A stretch of DNA of 64,000 nucleotides from Bavariicoccus seileri WCC 4188 (lineage in GTDB: Bacteria; Bacillota; Bacilli; Lactobacillales; Aerococcaceae), in NCBI RefSeq assembly GCF_000421665.1, contig NZ_ATXL01000005.1:1-64000 (forward strand), read 5' to 3'. The notes beneath the pieces are model-generated. The model had not been told where the DNA came from and made no database searches. It worked only from the letters and a program-made list of their open reading frames with translations. Of this stretch, positions 19,319 to 29,196 are shown in pieces. Position 1 is the stretch's first letter; each line of letters begins with the position of its first letter. Position numbers and translations under genes: made by a program.

Positions 19319-19350
19319 TAACCATCTGAAATCAGACGGTTACTATTTTT
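19311..19350. terminator. Bidirectional terminator after the tagO-like gene
   Basis: A long near-perfect inverted repeat with A-rich and T-rich flanks lets it act on either strand. The tagO stop codon lies inside its left arm. Confidence 0.85.
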
Positions 19351-19387
19351 GATGTACCTTACTTTCTATTTATACTACTATCATTTT

Positions 19388-19515
19388 ACTTCTTCTTACT
19401 TCTTACTTCTTCTTACTTCTTACCTCGTCTTACCTTTTTTCTTACTTTTTTCTTACTTCTTTTCTTATTGCTTACTGCTTATTTCTTACTAATTATATCT
19501 TATTGCTTACAGCAT
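19388..19515. repeat. Low-complexity CTTACTT-type repeat tract
   Basis: Most of the spacer after the tagO-like gene is a degenerate array of TTAC/CTTCTTACTT units on the plus strand. No gene is visible in it. Confidence 0.7.
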
Positions 19516-19537
19516 ATTTCGACTTATTTTTTGTTTC

Positions 19538-20383
19538 TTATTGACTACTTTTAGCAGCGACATAAGCATCAAATGTGACAACAGCTACTGGCGGATATAG
19601 TTCGAGTAGCACCATTGCTGCAGCATCCGTACTATCGATTTCTAATCCAAAAGACTCAAAGCGGTTTTTTAAATGTCCCATAATAGTTGTCACAAATACA
19701 CCAAAAGCTTCTTCATCTTCTTTAAAATTGACGTACCCTATCTCAAGCTTTTTCTTGTCCGTCGTGTCATAGGTGGTCACAAAGGTCGTCAAGTCGTCAT
19801 GACTATAGACATAAGAATATGTCATGTCTAAATGATCAAGCATCACGTTGAACCATTCTTCTTTGGTCATATCGGCATTCATCGGACTCACTGATTCATG
19901 TGTGGAACGATAATGCTCTAGTAGAGCATTCTTAACCGTCACGAGTTCATCAGGTGACAGGTCAGCCCATGACACAAGCGGCAACTTGTCAGCATCTGAA
20001 AGATCAGGGATTTGTTCTGGTGTCACATCATACTCCCAACACCGGCGTTTCAAGGCAAAACCATGTGCTCTCAAAAATCCTACAGCAGCTTTATTGTCGG
20101 CATCCACTGACCGCATCAATGGTTGAGTCACCTCTTTTTTTAGCCGATCGATAATCTCAGAACCAATATGTTCTCTTCTAAAATCGGGCACGACATAGAT
20201 AAAAATCTCATCACAGTAAGGATGGTAACGATTCTCCCAAGTGACACCGTATCCAATTTGAGTTTTATTTTTGGCGACAACGATTTGTTTGATCGTTTCT
20301 GGACGACAGGGTAAGGTTTGCTTTAATAAAGGATCCAGTTGTTCATCTAGTGCTTCTTTAGCAATTGCAACGTATTCAGTCAT
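19538..20383 (-). CDS. GNAT-family acetyltransferase
   Basis: This is a 281-residue protein. An N-terminal GNAT fold (about residues 1-115) holds the acetyl-CoA loop RREHIGSEII near residue 70 and a DADNKAAVGFLRAHGF block typical of GNAT strand 5. The remaining 165 residues look like a second, more diverged GNAT-like half. The substrate is unknown. It lies 39 bases after the asparaginase gene, in line with the potABCD-rpiA-ansA genes, with GAGG before its ATG, so it may be the last gene of that operon. A polyamine or amino acid derivative as substrate would fit the operon but is only a guess. Confidence 0.75.
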   Translation of the reverse strand: MTEYVAIAKEALDEQLDPLLKQTLPCRPETIKQIVVAKNKTQIGYGVTWENRYHPYCDEIFIYVVPDFRREHIGSEIIDRLKKEVTQPLMRSVDADNKAAVGFLRAHGFALKRRCWEYDVTPEQIPDLSDADKLPLVSWADLSPDELVTVKNALLEHYRSTHESVSPMNADMTKEEWFNVMLDHLDMTYSYVYSHDDLTTFVTTYDTTDKKKLEIGYVNFKEDEEAFGVFVTTIMGHLKNRFESFGLEIDSTDAAAMVLLELYPPVAVVTFDAYVAAKSSQ

Positions 20384-20421
20384 GTTACCTCATCTAATTT
20401 CTATTTATTTCTATTACTAAA

Positions 20422-21390
20422 TTACAGTTGAAAATAGTCGATTAATTCATCTTTTGGGACGCCTGATGCCAAGAGCACAATCAGTTTGATTCGCGCTTTG
20501 ACACCGGTCAGACCTTGGGTAAAAATGACACCCATTTGATGGAGTTGCTTTCCGCCCCCAGGATAATCATAAACATCTTCAGTAACACCATTGAAGGCTC
20601 TAGAAACCATCACAATCGGAACGTGCTTAGCGATTAAACGACCTACTGCAGAAACGGTTTGCGGCGGTAAATTACCCGCACCTAGTCCTTCAATAACTAA
20701 ACCATCATAACCAACTTGATCGACAATAGCAAACAAACTATCATCCATTCCGGCATATGCTTTTAAGAGTGCTACTCTCGGTTCGACAGTAAAAATAGCA
20801 TAATGTTCCTGCCGGACGAGCTTTTGAAAATAGATCACTTGGTCCTTCACAACTAGACCAAGTGGCCCAAAGGTTGGGGTTTGAAATGTTGCTAAATTAG
20901 TCGTATGGGTTTTGGTCACATAGGTGGCACTGTGAATCTCATCATTCATGACAACTAGAACACCTGCTTTTGCAGACTGGTCACTCAAAGCCACAAAAAG
21001 AGCGCTTCTTAAATTTGATAGCCCATCTGAACCGATCTCATCGCTTGATCGCATAGCTCCCGTCATAACAATTGGAATCGGCAAATCACAGGTCAACTCG
21101 AGAAAGTAAGCTGTCTCCTCTAACGTATCCGTCCCATGGGTGATGACGATACCATCAAAATCCTCATAATGGTCATTGATGAATTGACTCAATAAAAACA
21201 TATGATCGATTGTCATATGAGGGGATGGCAGATGGAAGATGTTCTCAATTGTAAGGTCAGCAAATTGACTAAATATTCCGGCAGTTTCGTTCAGAGGATT
21301 GCTCGATAAAGGTCCCACTTTACCAGTGGTCTTATCTTCACTCATCGCAATTGTCCCACCAGTATGGATCATCAAAATTTTCTTTTGCAT
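20422..21390 (-). CDS. ansA: L-asparaginase, cytoplasmic type I
   Basis: Hydrolyses asparagine to aspartate and ammonia. The 322-residue protein has the usual length and no signal peptide. Both catalytic signatures are present: HTGGTIAMS (nucleophile Thr13) and ITHGTDTLEETAY (about residues 84-96, with the Thr-Asp pair). It starts 2 bases after the rpiA stop, and the GAGG inside the end of rpiA serves as its ribosome binding site, so translation is coupled. Confidence 0.93.
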   Translation of the reverse strand: MQKKILMIHTGGTIAMSEDKTTGKVGPLSSNPLNETAGIFSQFADLTIENIFHLPSPHMTIDHMFLLSQFINDHYEDFDGIVITHGTDTLEETAYFLELTCDLPIPIVMTGAMRSSDEIGSDGLSNLRSALFVALSDQSAKAGVLVVMNDEIHSATYVTKTHTTNLATFQTPTFGPLGLVVKDQVIYFQKLVRQEHYAIFTVEPRVALLKAYAGMDDSLFAIVDQVGYDGLVIEGLGAGNLPPQTVSAVGRLIAKHVPIVMVSRAFNGVTEDVYDYPGGGKQLHQMGVIFTQGLTGVKARIKLIVLLASGVPKDELIDYFQL

Positions 21391-21392
21391 TG

Positions 21393-22064
21393 TCAGTCAG
21401 CCTCGACGACTAAGACGTCATCGCCGTCGCCTACTAAGACGAGGTCAACGAGATTATTGAATAATCCATGCTCTACAACCCCGGTAATATGGTCCAACTC
21501 ATCAGCTAATGCTCTCGGGTCGTCGATTCGTCCGAGTGCGAGATCGATAATATAGTTACCATTATCGGTCAGAATAGGGTCTCCCTCTACATTTCTCAAA
21601 TGAGGTTCATAGCCTTTTTCTCTGAAAAGACGTAGTAAATGAGAATAACCATAAGGAATGACCTCTACTGGCAACGGAAATTTCCCTAGTTTCTCGACCA
21701 TCTTACTGCTATCGACGATCCAGATGATACGATCTGATTGCATGGCTACGATTTTTTCTCGTAACAGTGCTGCTCCTCCACCTTTGATTCCACAAAAATC
21801 GGCGCTGATCTCATCGGCCCCGTCGATTGTCAGATCGATCTTTTCGACCTCATCAATCGTTTTCACTGGAATCCCTAACTGTTCGGCAAGAGTCGTCGTC
21901 GCATCAGAGGTTGAAACACCTACCAATTGAAGGCCCTCTTCCTTGACTCTTCTTCCTAGCTCTAAAATGAAATAGTATACAGTAGACCCTGTTCCTAAGC
22001 CAACCGTCATGCCGTCTTCAACATAAGCGGCTGCCTTGATACCTACAGCTTCCTTGCTGTTCAT
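21393..22064 (-). CDS. rpiA: Ribose-5-phosphate isomerase A
   Basis: Interconverts ribose-5-phosphate and ribulose-5-phosphate in the pentose phosphate pathway. The 223-residue protein shows the family blocks VGLGTGSTV near residue 20, TIDGADEI near 80 and KGGGAALLREK near 93. AGGGGGAA precedes the ATG. It lies 19 bases after potD, so it appears to be read from the polyamine uptake operon, an unusual partner for this housekeeping gene. Function is secure. Confidence 0.95.
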   Translation of the reverse strand: MNSKEAVGIKAAAYVEDGMTVGLGTGSTVYYFILELGRRVKEEGLQLVGVSTSDATTTLAEQLGIPVKTIDEVEKIDLTIDGADEISADFCGIKGGGAALLREKIVAMQSDRIIWIVDSSKMVEKLGKFPLPVEVIPYGYSHLLRLFREKGYEPHLRNVEGDPILTDNGNYIIDLALGRIDDPRALADELDHITGVVEHGLFNNLVDLVLVGDGDDVLVVEAD

Positions 22065-22083
22065 TCCTGTTCCCCCTAACTGA

Positions 22084-23151
22084 TTAATACATTTTGATTT
22101 CCAAGAATAAATCGTTATATTCCCCTGTTTTATCTACTCCTATATTATCATAAACTTCTAGCCTTTTTAGCAATTCATCGTCAGGATAGAATTCTGTTTG
22201 ACTCGTTATCTCTTCTGGTAATAGTTTCTTGGCATCAGCATTAGGGGTTGCATAACCGACATATTCAGCATTTCGAGTTGCAACATCAGGCCTTAGCATA
22301 AAGCTCATAAAGTCATAAGCCCCATCTACATTTTTAGCTGTTTTAGGAATAACCATGTTATCAAACCAGAGATTACTCCCTTCTTCAGGAATCACATAGT
22401 GGAGGTGTTCATTTTGATCCATCATCTCTGCTGCCTCCCCGGAGAAGGTCACGGCGATCGCAGCTTCTTCTTGGACCATGTACATCTTAATCTCATCTGC
22501 AATAACTGCTTTGACGTTTGGCATCAGTTGTTCCAATTGCCCTGTGACTTGACTCAAAACAGACGACTTGGTCTCATTTAACGAATAGTGGTTACGTTGT
22601 AGTCCGATACCAAGTGTTTCTCTTGCACCATCAATCAAAAGGATACTATCTTTGTATTCTGGTCGCCATAAATCGTCCCATTTTGTCAGCTTATCGCCAT
22701 CGACCATCTTATCGTTATAGATCATGCCAAGCGTCCCCCAGAAATAAGGAATCGAATAGGTGTTGCCTGGATCAAATGACAGATTTTTGAACCGATCATC
22801 GATATGGTCAAATCCTTCTATCTTGTTATAGTCCAAAGGTACCAATAGGTCAGAATCGATCATTTCACTGATTTTATACTCAGATGGAATAGCAATATCA
22901 TAATTCGTTCCACCTTGTTTGATTTTGGTAATCATTGCTTCATTGGAGTCAAATGTCTCATAAACAACTTGGTAGCCGTACTCAGCTTCAAACTCTTTGA
23001 TCAACTCGGGGTCGATATAATCTCCCCAATTATAAATAATCACTTTATCTTGACCTGCTGATGGCGAGCTTTGAGCAATTACCGATTTGAGGCCAAACAA
23101 CACGAAAACTAGCGCGACTAACGCCGAAAATAACCCAGCTAATTGTTTCAT
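22084..23151 (-). CDS. potD: Spermidine/putrescine-binding protein
   Basis: The extracytoplasmic binding protein of the PotABCD importer, 355 residues. A signal peptide or membrane anchor (about residues 1-26) precedes a mature start with VIIYNWGDYIDPELI, the classic PotD/PotF opening. Further PotD blocks such as YDIAIPSEY and IPYFWGTLGMIYN are visible. There is no lipobox Cys, so it may be held by an uncleaved helix. It overlaps the potC stop by 4 bases and has its own GGGGGGAG site. Confidence 0.93.
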   Translation of the reverse strand: MKQLAGLFSALVALVFVLFGLKSVIAQSSPSAGQDKVIIYNWGDYIDPELIKEFEAEYGYQVVYETFDSNEAMITKIKQGGTNYDIAIPSEYKISEMIDSDLLVPLDYNKIEGFDHIDDRFKNLSFDPGNTYSIPYFWGTLGMIYNDKMVDGDKLTKWDDLWRPEYKDSILLIDGARETLGIGLQRNHYSLNETKSSVLSQVTGQLEQLMPNVKAVIADEIKMYMVQEEAAIAVTFSGEAAEMMDQNEHLHYVIPEEGSNLWFDNMVIPKTAKNVDGAYDFMSFMLRPDVATRNAEYVGYATPNADAKKLLPEEITSQTEFYPDDELLKRLEVYDNIGVDKTGEYNDLFLEIKMY

Positions 23152-23966
23152 TGCAAACTCCCCCCAACGATCATTCTATTGGCTTTATGATGTCGTTTCT
23201 TTTGAAGGAAGAAATTTCCTAATACAAGTGCCAAAGATACGAAGAAAATGAGCGTACTTAAGGCATTGATTTCAAGTGATACACCTCTTCTGGCTCTGGA
23301 GAAAATCTCAACAGATAGCGTAGAAAAGCCATTACCCGTCACAAAGAACGTCACCGCAAAATCGTCAAGGGAATAGGTAAAGGCCATGAAAAAGCCGCTC
23401 AAAATGCCTGGCGTAATGATCGGTAAGATAATTCTACTCAAGATCTGTCGGCTATTAGCCCCTAAATCCCTTGCTGCAACGATTAATGACTGATTCATTT
23501 CCGTTAATTGTGGCAATACCATCAAAACAACGATAGGAATATTAAAGGCGATATGCGACAGTAATACTGAGAAAAAGCCCAGCTGAAAGCCAACCATTGT
23601 AAATAAGATCAACAAACTTGCCCCGATGATAACATCAGGCGACACCAACAAGACGTTGTTCAGATTCAGGGCAACTCGCCTCGTCCGTTCATTCTTTAAA
23701 TAGTAAATCACTAAGGCGCCCAATGTACCAATGATTGTCGCAATAGTGGCTGAAATGACAGCTAGGATCACTGTATCTATCATGATGCCAAGTAAACGAC
23801 TATCGCTGAACAAAGCACTATAATGATCAAGCGTAACTCCTTCAAAATGATTCATGGTCTCACCACTATTAAAGGAATAGGCCATCAAAAACAAAATGGG
23901 AGCATATAAGACTAGAAAAACGATGACAAGATAAAAAGAGCCAAATTTAGTGTTTTTACGTGTCAT
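23148..23966 (-). CDS. potC: Spermidine/putrescine ABC permease PotC
   Basis: Inner-membrane permease of the polyamine importer, 272 residues with six membrane segments and the EAA-type loop AARDLGANSRQILSRIILPIITPGI. The start is the ATG at 23966, which overlaps the potB stop (TAATG) and has AAAGGGG upstream. The open frame extends upstream to 24056 but that part lies inside potB. It pairs with PotB to form the channel. Confidence 0.93.
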   Translation of the reverse strand: MTRKNTKFGSFYLVIVFLVLYAPILFLMAYSFNSGETMNHFEGVTLDHYSALFSDSRLLGIMIDTVILAVISATIATIIGTLGALVIYYLKNERTRRVALNLNNVLLVSPDVIIGASLLILFTMVGFQLGFFSVLLSHIAFNIPIVVLMVLPQLTEMNQSLIVAARDLGANSRQILSRIILPIITPGILSGFFMAFTYSLDDFAVTFFVTGNGFSTLSVEIFSRARRGVSLEINALSTLIFFVSLALVLGNFFLQKKRHHKANRMIVGGSLQ

Positions 23967-24769
23967 TAGTGACGCCCCTTTCTTTGCGTGGTCAACCGCA
24001 TCAAAATGATCATCATGATAATCAAGACCACACCGATAGTTGACCCCATTCCCCAATTTTGCGTTACTAAGAAATGTTGTTCGACAGCTGTCCCTAGAGT
24101 GATCACACGGTTACCACCAATCAATCTCGTCAACATGAATAAGGATAAAGAGGGAATGAAGATAGCTTGCACTCCGCTTTTGATACCGCTCATCGATAAT
24201 GGAATGACTATTCTAGTCAAGGTTTGCCACCTGCTAGCACCGAGATCGCGACTAGCTACAATGTAGGAGTCACTAATATCATCGATGGCATTGTAGACTG
24301 GCAAGATCATGAACGGTAATTCGATATAGGCTGCTACCAGAATAAAACTCGTATTCGTAAATAAAATTTGTTGAGGTCCCACACCTAAGAAGGTCAAAAA
24401 TTGATTGACAGAGGCATCATGACTGAAGATGCCAATAAACGCATAAGCCTTCAGTAAAATATTGATCCAAGTTGGTAAGATCAAGAGTAACAACCACAAC
24501 TCCTTATGCTTTGTTTTTTGTAAAAAGTAGGCTGTAGGATAAGCAATCACTAGGGTGACTACTGTGATGATAGTTGCAAATACGATTGAGTTGAAAGTCA
24601 TTTTTAAGTAGGTCCAGTTTGTAAAATACGTCAGGTAGTTTGCAAGTGTTGCCGTGCCATCTATGGAGAAAAAAGATTGATAAAAAATCAGTGCTAAAGG
24701 TGCAATGACAAATAAAAGTAGCCATAGCACATAGGGAATCGCAGCAAACTGCCTAAAAGTCTTCGTCAC
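23966..24769 (-). CDS. potB: Spermidine/putrescine ABC permease PotB
   Basis: The second permease subunit, about 267 residues, six membrane segments, with [21 protein letters not shown] as the loop that contacts PotA. A GTG at 24769 stands 9 bases after AAGGAGG, so I prefer it to the ATG at 24790, which lies upstream of that site. It overlaps the end of potA by 17 bases. The overlapping potA-B-C-D order is the standard one in Firmicutes. Confidence 0.92.
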   Translation of the reverse strand: MTKTFRQFAAIPYVLWLLLFVIAPLALIFYQSFFSIDGTATLANYLTYFTNWTYLKMTFNSIVFATIITVVTLVIAYPTAYFLQKTKHKELWLLLLILPTWINILLKAYAFIGIFSHDASVNQFLTFLGVGPQQILFTNTSFILVAAYIELPFMILPVYNAIDDISDSYIVASRDLGASRWQTLTRIVIPLSMSGIKSGVQAIFIPSLSLFMLTRLIGGNRVITLGTAVEQHFLVTQNWGMGSTIGVVLIIMMIILMRLTTQRKGRH

Positions 24770-25868
24770 GACTATCGTCCTCCTTCGCATATTTATCCAA
24801 GCGGTGATAGAACGCTTCTTCTGTTTCGTTGTAACGCATCACATGAATAGCTTGCGGTGGAATGATCAATCCAACTTGCTCTCCGACTGGTGCTTGTTGC
24901 GTTGAATGAATAATCCACTCTTGCTGATTCTCGTCATAACAAGAAATTTCATAATGGACCCCACGGAATAGTTGAGAATCGATTTTAACAACTACCTGTC
25001 CGAGTTCTTTTGACGTGATTTCAATATCCTCTGGACGAATGACAATCTCAACTTCCTCATTGGCAGGTATCCCCGCATCGAAACACTCGAATTCTCGTCC
25101 AGCAAATGAGACACGGTAATCCTTGATCATTGTAGCTTTCATGATATTGCTCTCACCAACAAAATCCGCTACAAAATGGTTGATAGGCTCATCATAGATA
25201 TCAAGTGGCGTGCCACGTTGCACGATTTTCCCGTTAGAAATGACAAAAATATCATCACTCATCGCTAAGGCTTCTTCTTGATCATGAGTGACAAAAACAA
25301 AAGTGATCCCTAGACGTTGTTGCAAATCACGTAATTCATATTGCATCTCCGTCCGTAGCTTCAAATCTAACGCAGATAATGGCTCATCCAATAATAAGAC
25401 CTCTGGTTCATTGATGATAGCTCTAGCAATCGCGACCCGTTGCCGTTGCCCTCCCGACATTTCTTGAATATGACGGTCCTCATAACCCGTTAGCCGCACC
25501 ATTTTCAATGCTTCCTTGACCCGTTTTGCGATCTCTCCCTTTGCTACTTTTTTGATAGATAAACCAAAACCCACATTTTCGGCCACAGTCATATGAGGGA
25601 ATAGCGCGTAATCTTGAAAAACCGTATTAACCTTACGCTTATCAGGCGGTAAATCTGTGACATTTGCCCCGTTTAACGTAATCACTCCACCATCACTTTC
25701 CAAAAAACCAGCGATTAATTGCAGAATCGTCGTCTTCCCACAGCCAGAAGGACCTAACAAGGTATAAAACTTTCCCTTCTCGATTTCAAATGACAACTGA
25801 TCTAATACAACAGACTCATCAAATACCTTTGTAACATTATCAAACTTGATCATTGCTTCCGTCACCAT
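24753..25868 (-). CDS. potA: Spermidine/putrescine ABC transporter ATPase PotA
   Basis: The ATPase that drives polyamine import, 371 residues. Walker [10 protein letters not shown] is at residues 39-47, the signature [14 protein letters not shown] near 137 and Walker [13 protein letters not shown] near 157. The C-terminal TOBE-like domain (about 280-350) is typical of PotA and related importers. GGGGAG precedes the ATG. It starts 104 bases after the XRE-cupin regulator, which is therefore its likely controller. Confidence 0.94.
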   Translation of the reverse strand: MVTEAMIKFDNVTKVFDESVVLDQLSFEIEKGKFYTLLGPSGCGKTTILQLIAGFLESDGGVITLNGANVTDLPPDKRKVNTVFQDYALFPHMTVAENVGFGLSIKKVAKGEIAKRVKEALKMVRLTGYEDRHIQEMSGGQRQRVAIARAIINEPEVLLLDEPLSALDLKLRTEMQYELRDLQQRLGITFVFVTHDQEEALAMSDDIFVISNGKIVQRGTPLDIYDEPINHFVADFVGESNIMKATMIKDYRVSFAGREFECFDAGIPANEEVEIVIRPEDIEITSKELGQVVVKIDSQLFRGVHYEISCYDENQQEWIIHSTQQAPVGEQVGLIIPPQAIHVMRYNETEEAFYHRLDKYAKEDDSRDEDF

Positions 25869-25972
25869 TACACACTCCCCATATTAACTTTCTATTTCGT
25901 TCTTCATAAATTTCATTTCTTATTGATAGACATCATTAACTTCACTTATTTAGGCTACAGATTATAGTTAGC

Positions 25973-26515
25973 TTACAAATAAGAATGTGTTACCACCAAC
26001 AAGACTTTAGCCAGTGAATCTGTCTTATTTTTCAAATAATGCTCTCGATCAGCGACATAATAAAAAGTTGACCCCTCAAGAACTGACTTCTCAACATTTC
26101 CGACGCAAACCGTGACCTCACCAGCTAGAACATATCCAAAAGTCTCAGCCTTAGACGGGGCATAGTGTTTCGTTTCGCCTTTAGAAGCTAATTGAATCGT
26201 TACTGGTTCCATTTCATGATCATTAGAATGGGCCACCAACCATTTTGTCGCCCAACCATCAGCCTCATTACACGCCTCTACCATGCCAGTCGGCTCCATT
26301 ACTTCGATTACCTCATCCGTCTCAGCTTTAAAAAAGTCCTTTGCGGTAGTCCCTAACACATCCAAAATTTGTAAAAAAGTATCAAGACTAGGAGAACCAA
26401 GATCATTTTCTAACTGTGAAATATACCCCTTTGTCAGATCCGTCCGTTCCCCTAGCTCCTCTTGCGTCAAATTCTTCTGTAGACGTAAAGCCTTTAGCCC
26501 CTCACCAATTTCCAT
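25973..26515 (-). CDS. XRE-family regulator with cupin sensor domain (PuuR-like)
   Basis: A 180-residue regulator with an N-terminal helix-turn-helix (residues about 4-60, with LTQEELGERTDLTKGYISQLEN) and a C-terminal cupin barrel (about 100-178). PuuR and relatives of this design repress polyamine genes and respond to putrescine or spermidine. It is the first gene upstream of potABCD on the same strand. A promoter and palindrome sit upstream at 26801-26858, so it probably controls its own operon. GGGAGGG precedes the ATG. The ligand is inferred from context. Confidence 0.85.
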   Translation of the reverse strand: MEIGEGLKALRLQKNLTQEELGERTDLTKGYISQLENDLGSPSLDTFLQILDVLGTTAKDFFKAETDEVIEVMEPTGMVEACNEADGWATKWLVAHSNDHEMEPVTIQLASKGETKHYAPSKAETFGYVLAGEVTVCVGNVEKSVLEGSTFYYVADREHYLKNKTDSLAKVLLVVTHSYL

Positions 26516-26738
26516 GATACCCTCCCAAACAAATGATTTGACTGCTTTTATATTTCAACTACCTATAATGCTTCACTATTTTAATGCTTTAACGCTTTAA
26601 TTCTTCTAGTGCTTTTAAATCTTTAAGACTTTTACTTATTGTATTCTGTTTTAGTTTATACGCTCTATTTCTCACGTTTTGTTGCCGTGTTTTATTCGAC
26701 CAATTTTGTTCTAACTGTTTTGTTTTGCCTATTTTTTT

Positions 26739-26794
26739 CTACTTACTTTATTCGGCCTGCTTTGTTCTACTTGCCTTATTCGACTTGTTTTGTT
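26739..26794. repeat. 28-base degenerate tandem repeat, two copies
   Basis: Two adjacent 28-base units (26739-26766 and 26767-26794) differ at a few positions. They lie in the T-rich leader between the promoter and the XRE-cupin gene, in a 436-base gap without genes. Confidence 0.75.
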
Positions 26795-26800
26795 TATTAA

Positions 26801-26858
26801 TAGTAAATATAAAGTTTACTAACATGTTTAATTATACGATGGAATCTTCAAATAACAA
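26801..26858 (-). promoter_or_regulatory. Promoter and palindromic operator of the pot regulator operon
   Basis: On the minus strand TTGTTA (26853-26858), a 16-base spacer and TATAAT (26831-26836) form a good promoter. Just downstream, near the expected transcription start, lies the inverted repeat TAGTAAA/TTTACTA (26801-26807 with 26815-26821). Its position suggests an operator for the XRE-cupin protein; binding is inferred. Confidence 0.6.
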
Positions 26859-26900
26859 GGTATTTTTGAAGTTTTCTCCTGTTATCGGCAAAAAATAAGG

Positions 26901-26932
26901 CAAATAAAAATAGAGCTCATCTCTGTGCTCTA
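26901..26932 (-). terminator. Terminator after murB
   Basis: Inverted repeat TAGAGC/GCTCTA (26927-26932 with 26911-26916) followed on the minus strand by ATTTTTATTT, about 20 bases past the murB stop. Confidence 0.65.
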
Positions 26933-26951
26933 ATTTCTGCTATTCTTTAGC

Positions 26952-27872
26952 TTAGTTCTTTTGTTGTTTTTCAGTCACTTCTTGGCCAATAATGCGTACT
27001 TCTGGCTCAAGGTCGACATCAAACTTTTCTTTGATCACTTTTTGAACATAATGAATAAGATTCATATAATCTGTAGCCGTTCCATTCGCAATATTGACCA
27101 TGAAACCTGCATGTTTTTGCGAAACCTGCACCCCACCGATTTGATAACCTTGTAGACCAGCTTCTTGGATCAATTGCCCGGTAAAATGTCCTTTGGGACG
27201 TTTGAAGACACTGCCACAGGAAGGATATTCTAAGGGTTGTTTTGATTCTCTCAAATGAGTCAATTCAGCCATTCTTTTTTGAATGACAGATGGATCACCT
27301 TTTTGCAACTTAAAGGTAGCTTGAACAACCAGCGAATCAGACTCTTGGATTGCGCTATGCCGGTAACTGAAATCAAGGTCGTCTGGTGTTACTTTTTGGA
27401 TATCTCCACTAGCAGTGACAAGTGTGACCTCATCGATCACGACACTGATTTCTCCTCCATAAGCGCCAGCATTCATATACACAGCTCCACCTACAGAACC
27501 TGGTATCCCACAGGCAAATTCGAGTCCTGACAGTTGTTGCTCATAGGCAATCCGACTGACATCGATCAACTTAGCACCAGCGTCGACGATAATATAGTTT
27601 CCAATGACTTCAACATTTTTCAAAGAGGTTAACATAATAACAGCTCCGCGGATACCACCATCTTTGATAATGACATTAGAAGCATTCCCCAAGAAGGTTA
27701 CTGGTACACCAGCTTCTTTCAACCATTTGATGATAGCAGCCACCTCAGTGATTGATTCAGGAAAAATCAACCAATCAGCTGGTCCCCCGGTTTTTGTATA
27801 CGTGTAATGACTCAACGACTCATCCGCCTTAATCTTACTGTGCGGAAAAGCAGTCATAATTGTTTGTTTCAT
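26952..27872 (-). CDS. murB: UDP-N-acetylenolpyruvoylglucosamine reductase
   Basis: MurB reduces UDP-GlcNAc-enolpyruvate to UDP-MurNAc with NADPH and FAD, the second step of peptidoglycan precursor synthesis. About 306 residues with the FAD-binding [11 protein letters not shown] block, [27 protein letters not shown] in the middle and the catalytic Ser region [10 protein letters not shown], plus a C-terminal Glu in EPEVRIIG. I place the start at 27872, where GGAAG gives normal spacing; the ATG at 27884 has none. It follows the Gfo/Idh-like gene by 53 bases and is probably co-transcribed with it. Confidence 0.95.
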   Translation of the reverse strand: MKQTIMTAFPHSKIKADESLSHYTYTKTGGPADWLIFPESITEVAAIIKWLKEAGVPVTFLGNASNVIIKDGGIRGAVIMLTSLKNVEVIGNYIIVDAGAKLIDVSRIAYEQQLSGLEFACGIPGSVGGAVYMNAGAYGGEISVVIDEVTLVTASGDIQKVTPDDLDFSYRHSAIQESDSLVVQATFKLQKGDPSVIQKRMAELTHLRESKQPLEYPSCGSVFKRPKGHFTGQLIQEAGLQGYQIGGVQVSQKHAGFMVNIANGTATDYMNLIHYVQKVIKEKFDVDLEPEVRIIGQEVTEKQQKN

Positions 27873-27925
27873 AATATCTTCCATTCTAAAGTTCTAAAAT
27901 TTCAATCTGAATGATATCCTCTATT

Positions 27926-28864
27926 TTAAAGAGAATAATCAAAATTCAGGAATCCTTCTGTCGAGATAGCAGAGGTAATACGACCACAGATTTGATAGAT
28001 CAGCATCATTTCAGCTGGATTAATCGGACTTACAGGCTTGCCAAGACGTTCGATATAAGCTTTCAAAGCTTGCTCAATCCCATAACGGTGTGTCATAGTC
28101 TCCCATGGATCCTTTGTTTCTACCACCAAGTCACCACCTTGACGAATGAAGAGTTGTTGCCAGTTATCCAGTGTAAAAGTCCCTGAAGTCGACTCCATTT
28201 GCATACTATGATATTGGGTCCCAGCTTGCTCATTGATACTGATGACCGCAGACATTTTATCGTTTTTCAAGGCTACAATAATGCCGTCCAAATAACGATC
28301 AGTTTTCCGCATCCTAAACGAGCCATGAATCGGATATTCTCCCATCAAATAGATCGTAGTGTGCAATAACTGAGCTAAATCGCTCCATACCACTTGATCC
28401 ACATAGCGTCTTGAATCAATAAACAATTGTGTGAGTGTTAAATGATTCTTTCCGGGAATCTTACGCATAAAATTGACAATATCAGAAAAACGATTAACAT
28501 ACCCAGGCATCATAAAACCATTATGTTTATTAATAGTCTGTAACTCTTCATTCAAACGAATCAAATCTTGTTCAATAGGCGGGTGAGAATAAATACTCGT
28601 ACCTTGATTGACAAACGCCCGTTTCAATTCCCGCCAACCGCTCGGAATCTTAAATACAATAGCACCATCGAGCTCAAATTTCAATAAATCTTCGATAGTA
28701 TGACACGGAATAGCCCGATTAAGATTTGTCATCATCTCGGCCAATGCCTGTGGATTCTCATCGTAGACATACCACTTGACCGGTTCCGATACATTTTGGA
28801 TTGCCGGTAAATATAATGTTTTAAACGTGCTGTTAAAGCCAATCAATGCCACTTTTTTCATCAA
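27926..28864 (-). CDS. Diverged Gfo/Idh/MocA-like oxidoreductase
   Basis: This 312-residue protein has an overall Gfo/Idh/MocA layout: an N-terminal Rossmann-like half (VALIGFNSTFKTLYLPAIQ) and a C-terminal alpha/beta half. The usual glycine-rich nucleotide loop (GxGxxG) is replaced by GFNSTF, and the EKP-type catalytic motif is replaced by SHPPIEQD. It may have lost the classical dehydrogenase activity. GGGGGAAA precedes the ATG pair. It lies just upstream of murB on the same strand. I cannot name a substrate. Confidence 0.55.
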   Translation of the reverse strand: MMKKVALIGFNSTFKTLYLPAIQNVSEPVKWYVYDENPQALAEMMTNLNRAIPCHTIEDLLKFELDGAIVFKIPSGWRELKRAFVNQGTSIYSHPPIEQDLIRLNEELQTINKHNGFMMPGYVNRFSDIVNFMRKIPGKNHLTLTQLFIDSRRYVDQVVWSDLAQLLHTTIYLMGEYPIHGSFRMRKTDRYLDGIIVALKNDKMSAVISINEQAGTQYHSMQMESTSGTFTLDNWQQLFIRQGGDLVVETKDPWETMTHRYGIEQALKAYIERLGKPVSPINPAEMMLIYQICGRITSAISTEGFLNFDYSL

Positions 28865-28924
28865 ATGATTTCCCCCGGTCAGTCCTATTATTTCGGTTTT
28901 TTATTTTATTTCTTTATTTTCAGG

Positions 28925-28998
28925 TTTTTATTTTTGTCCTACTATTTCTTACTATTTCTGGCTTACTATTTCTGTCTTATTATTTCTGTCTTATTCTT
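28925..28998. repeat. Degenerate TTACTATTTCTG-type repeat tract
   Basis: A run of related 13-14-base units (ACTATTTCT, TTATTTCTGTC) lies in the 332-base divergent spacer between the Gfo/Idh-like gene and the small membrane gene at 29197. Short open frames in it are low-complexity and not believable genes. Confidence 0.7.
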
Positions 28999-29196
28999 AT
29001 TGTCTATGCCATACCAGTTGTCAGAAATAGACGACAAGGTATTATTTCGTTACGATTTAATATGTTATACTTGTTTTACTAATTGTAGTTTTAGCTCTTA
29101 CAAATTATTTACTGTGGTCTTAAACGCTTATGGGTTATCATACCACGTTTAGACATAAGGTGTTTAACACAGTAGTGAAAGGAACAAACAATAACC

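Noticed and set aside
23967-24056. Longer N-terminus for PotC
   Set aside because: The extra residues overlap potB and are His/Asp-rich. A good ribosome binding site supports the ATG at 23966.
28846-29152. Two overlapping plus-strand open frames
   Set aside because: They are Phe/Leu/Tyr-rich translations of a degenerate T-rich repeat tract without ribosome binding sites.
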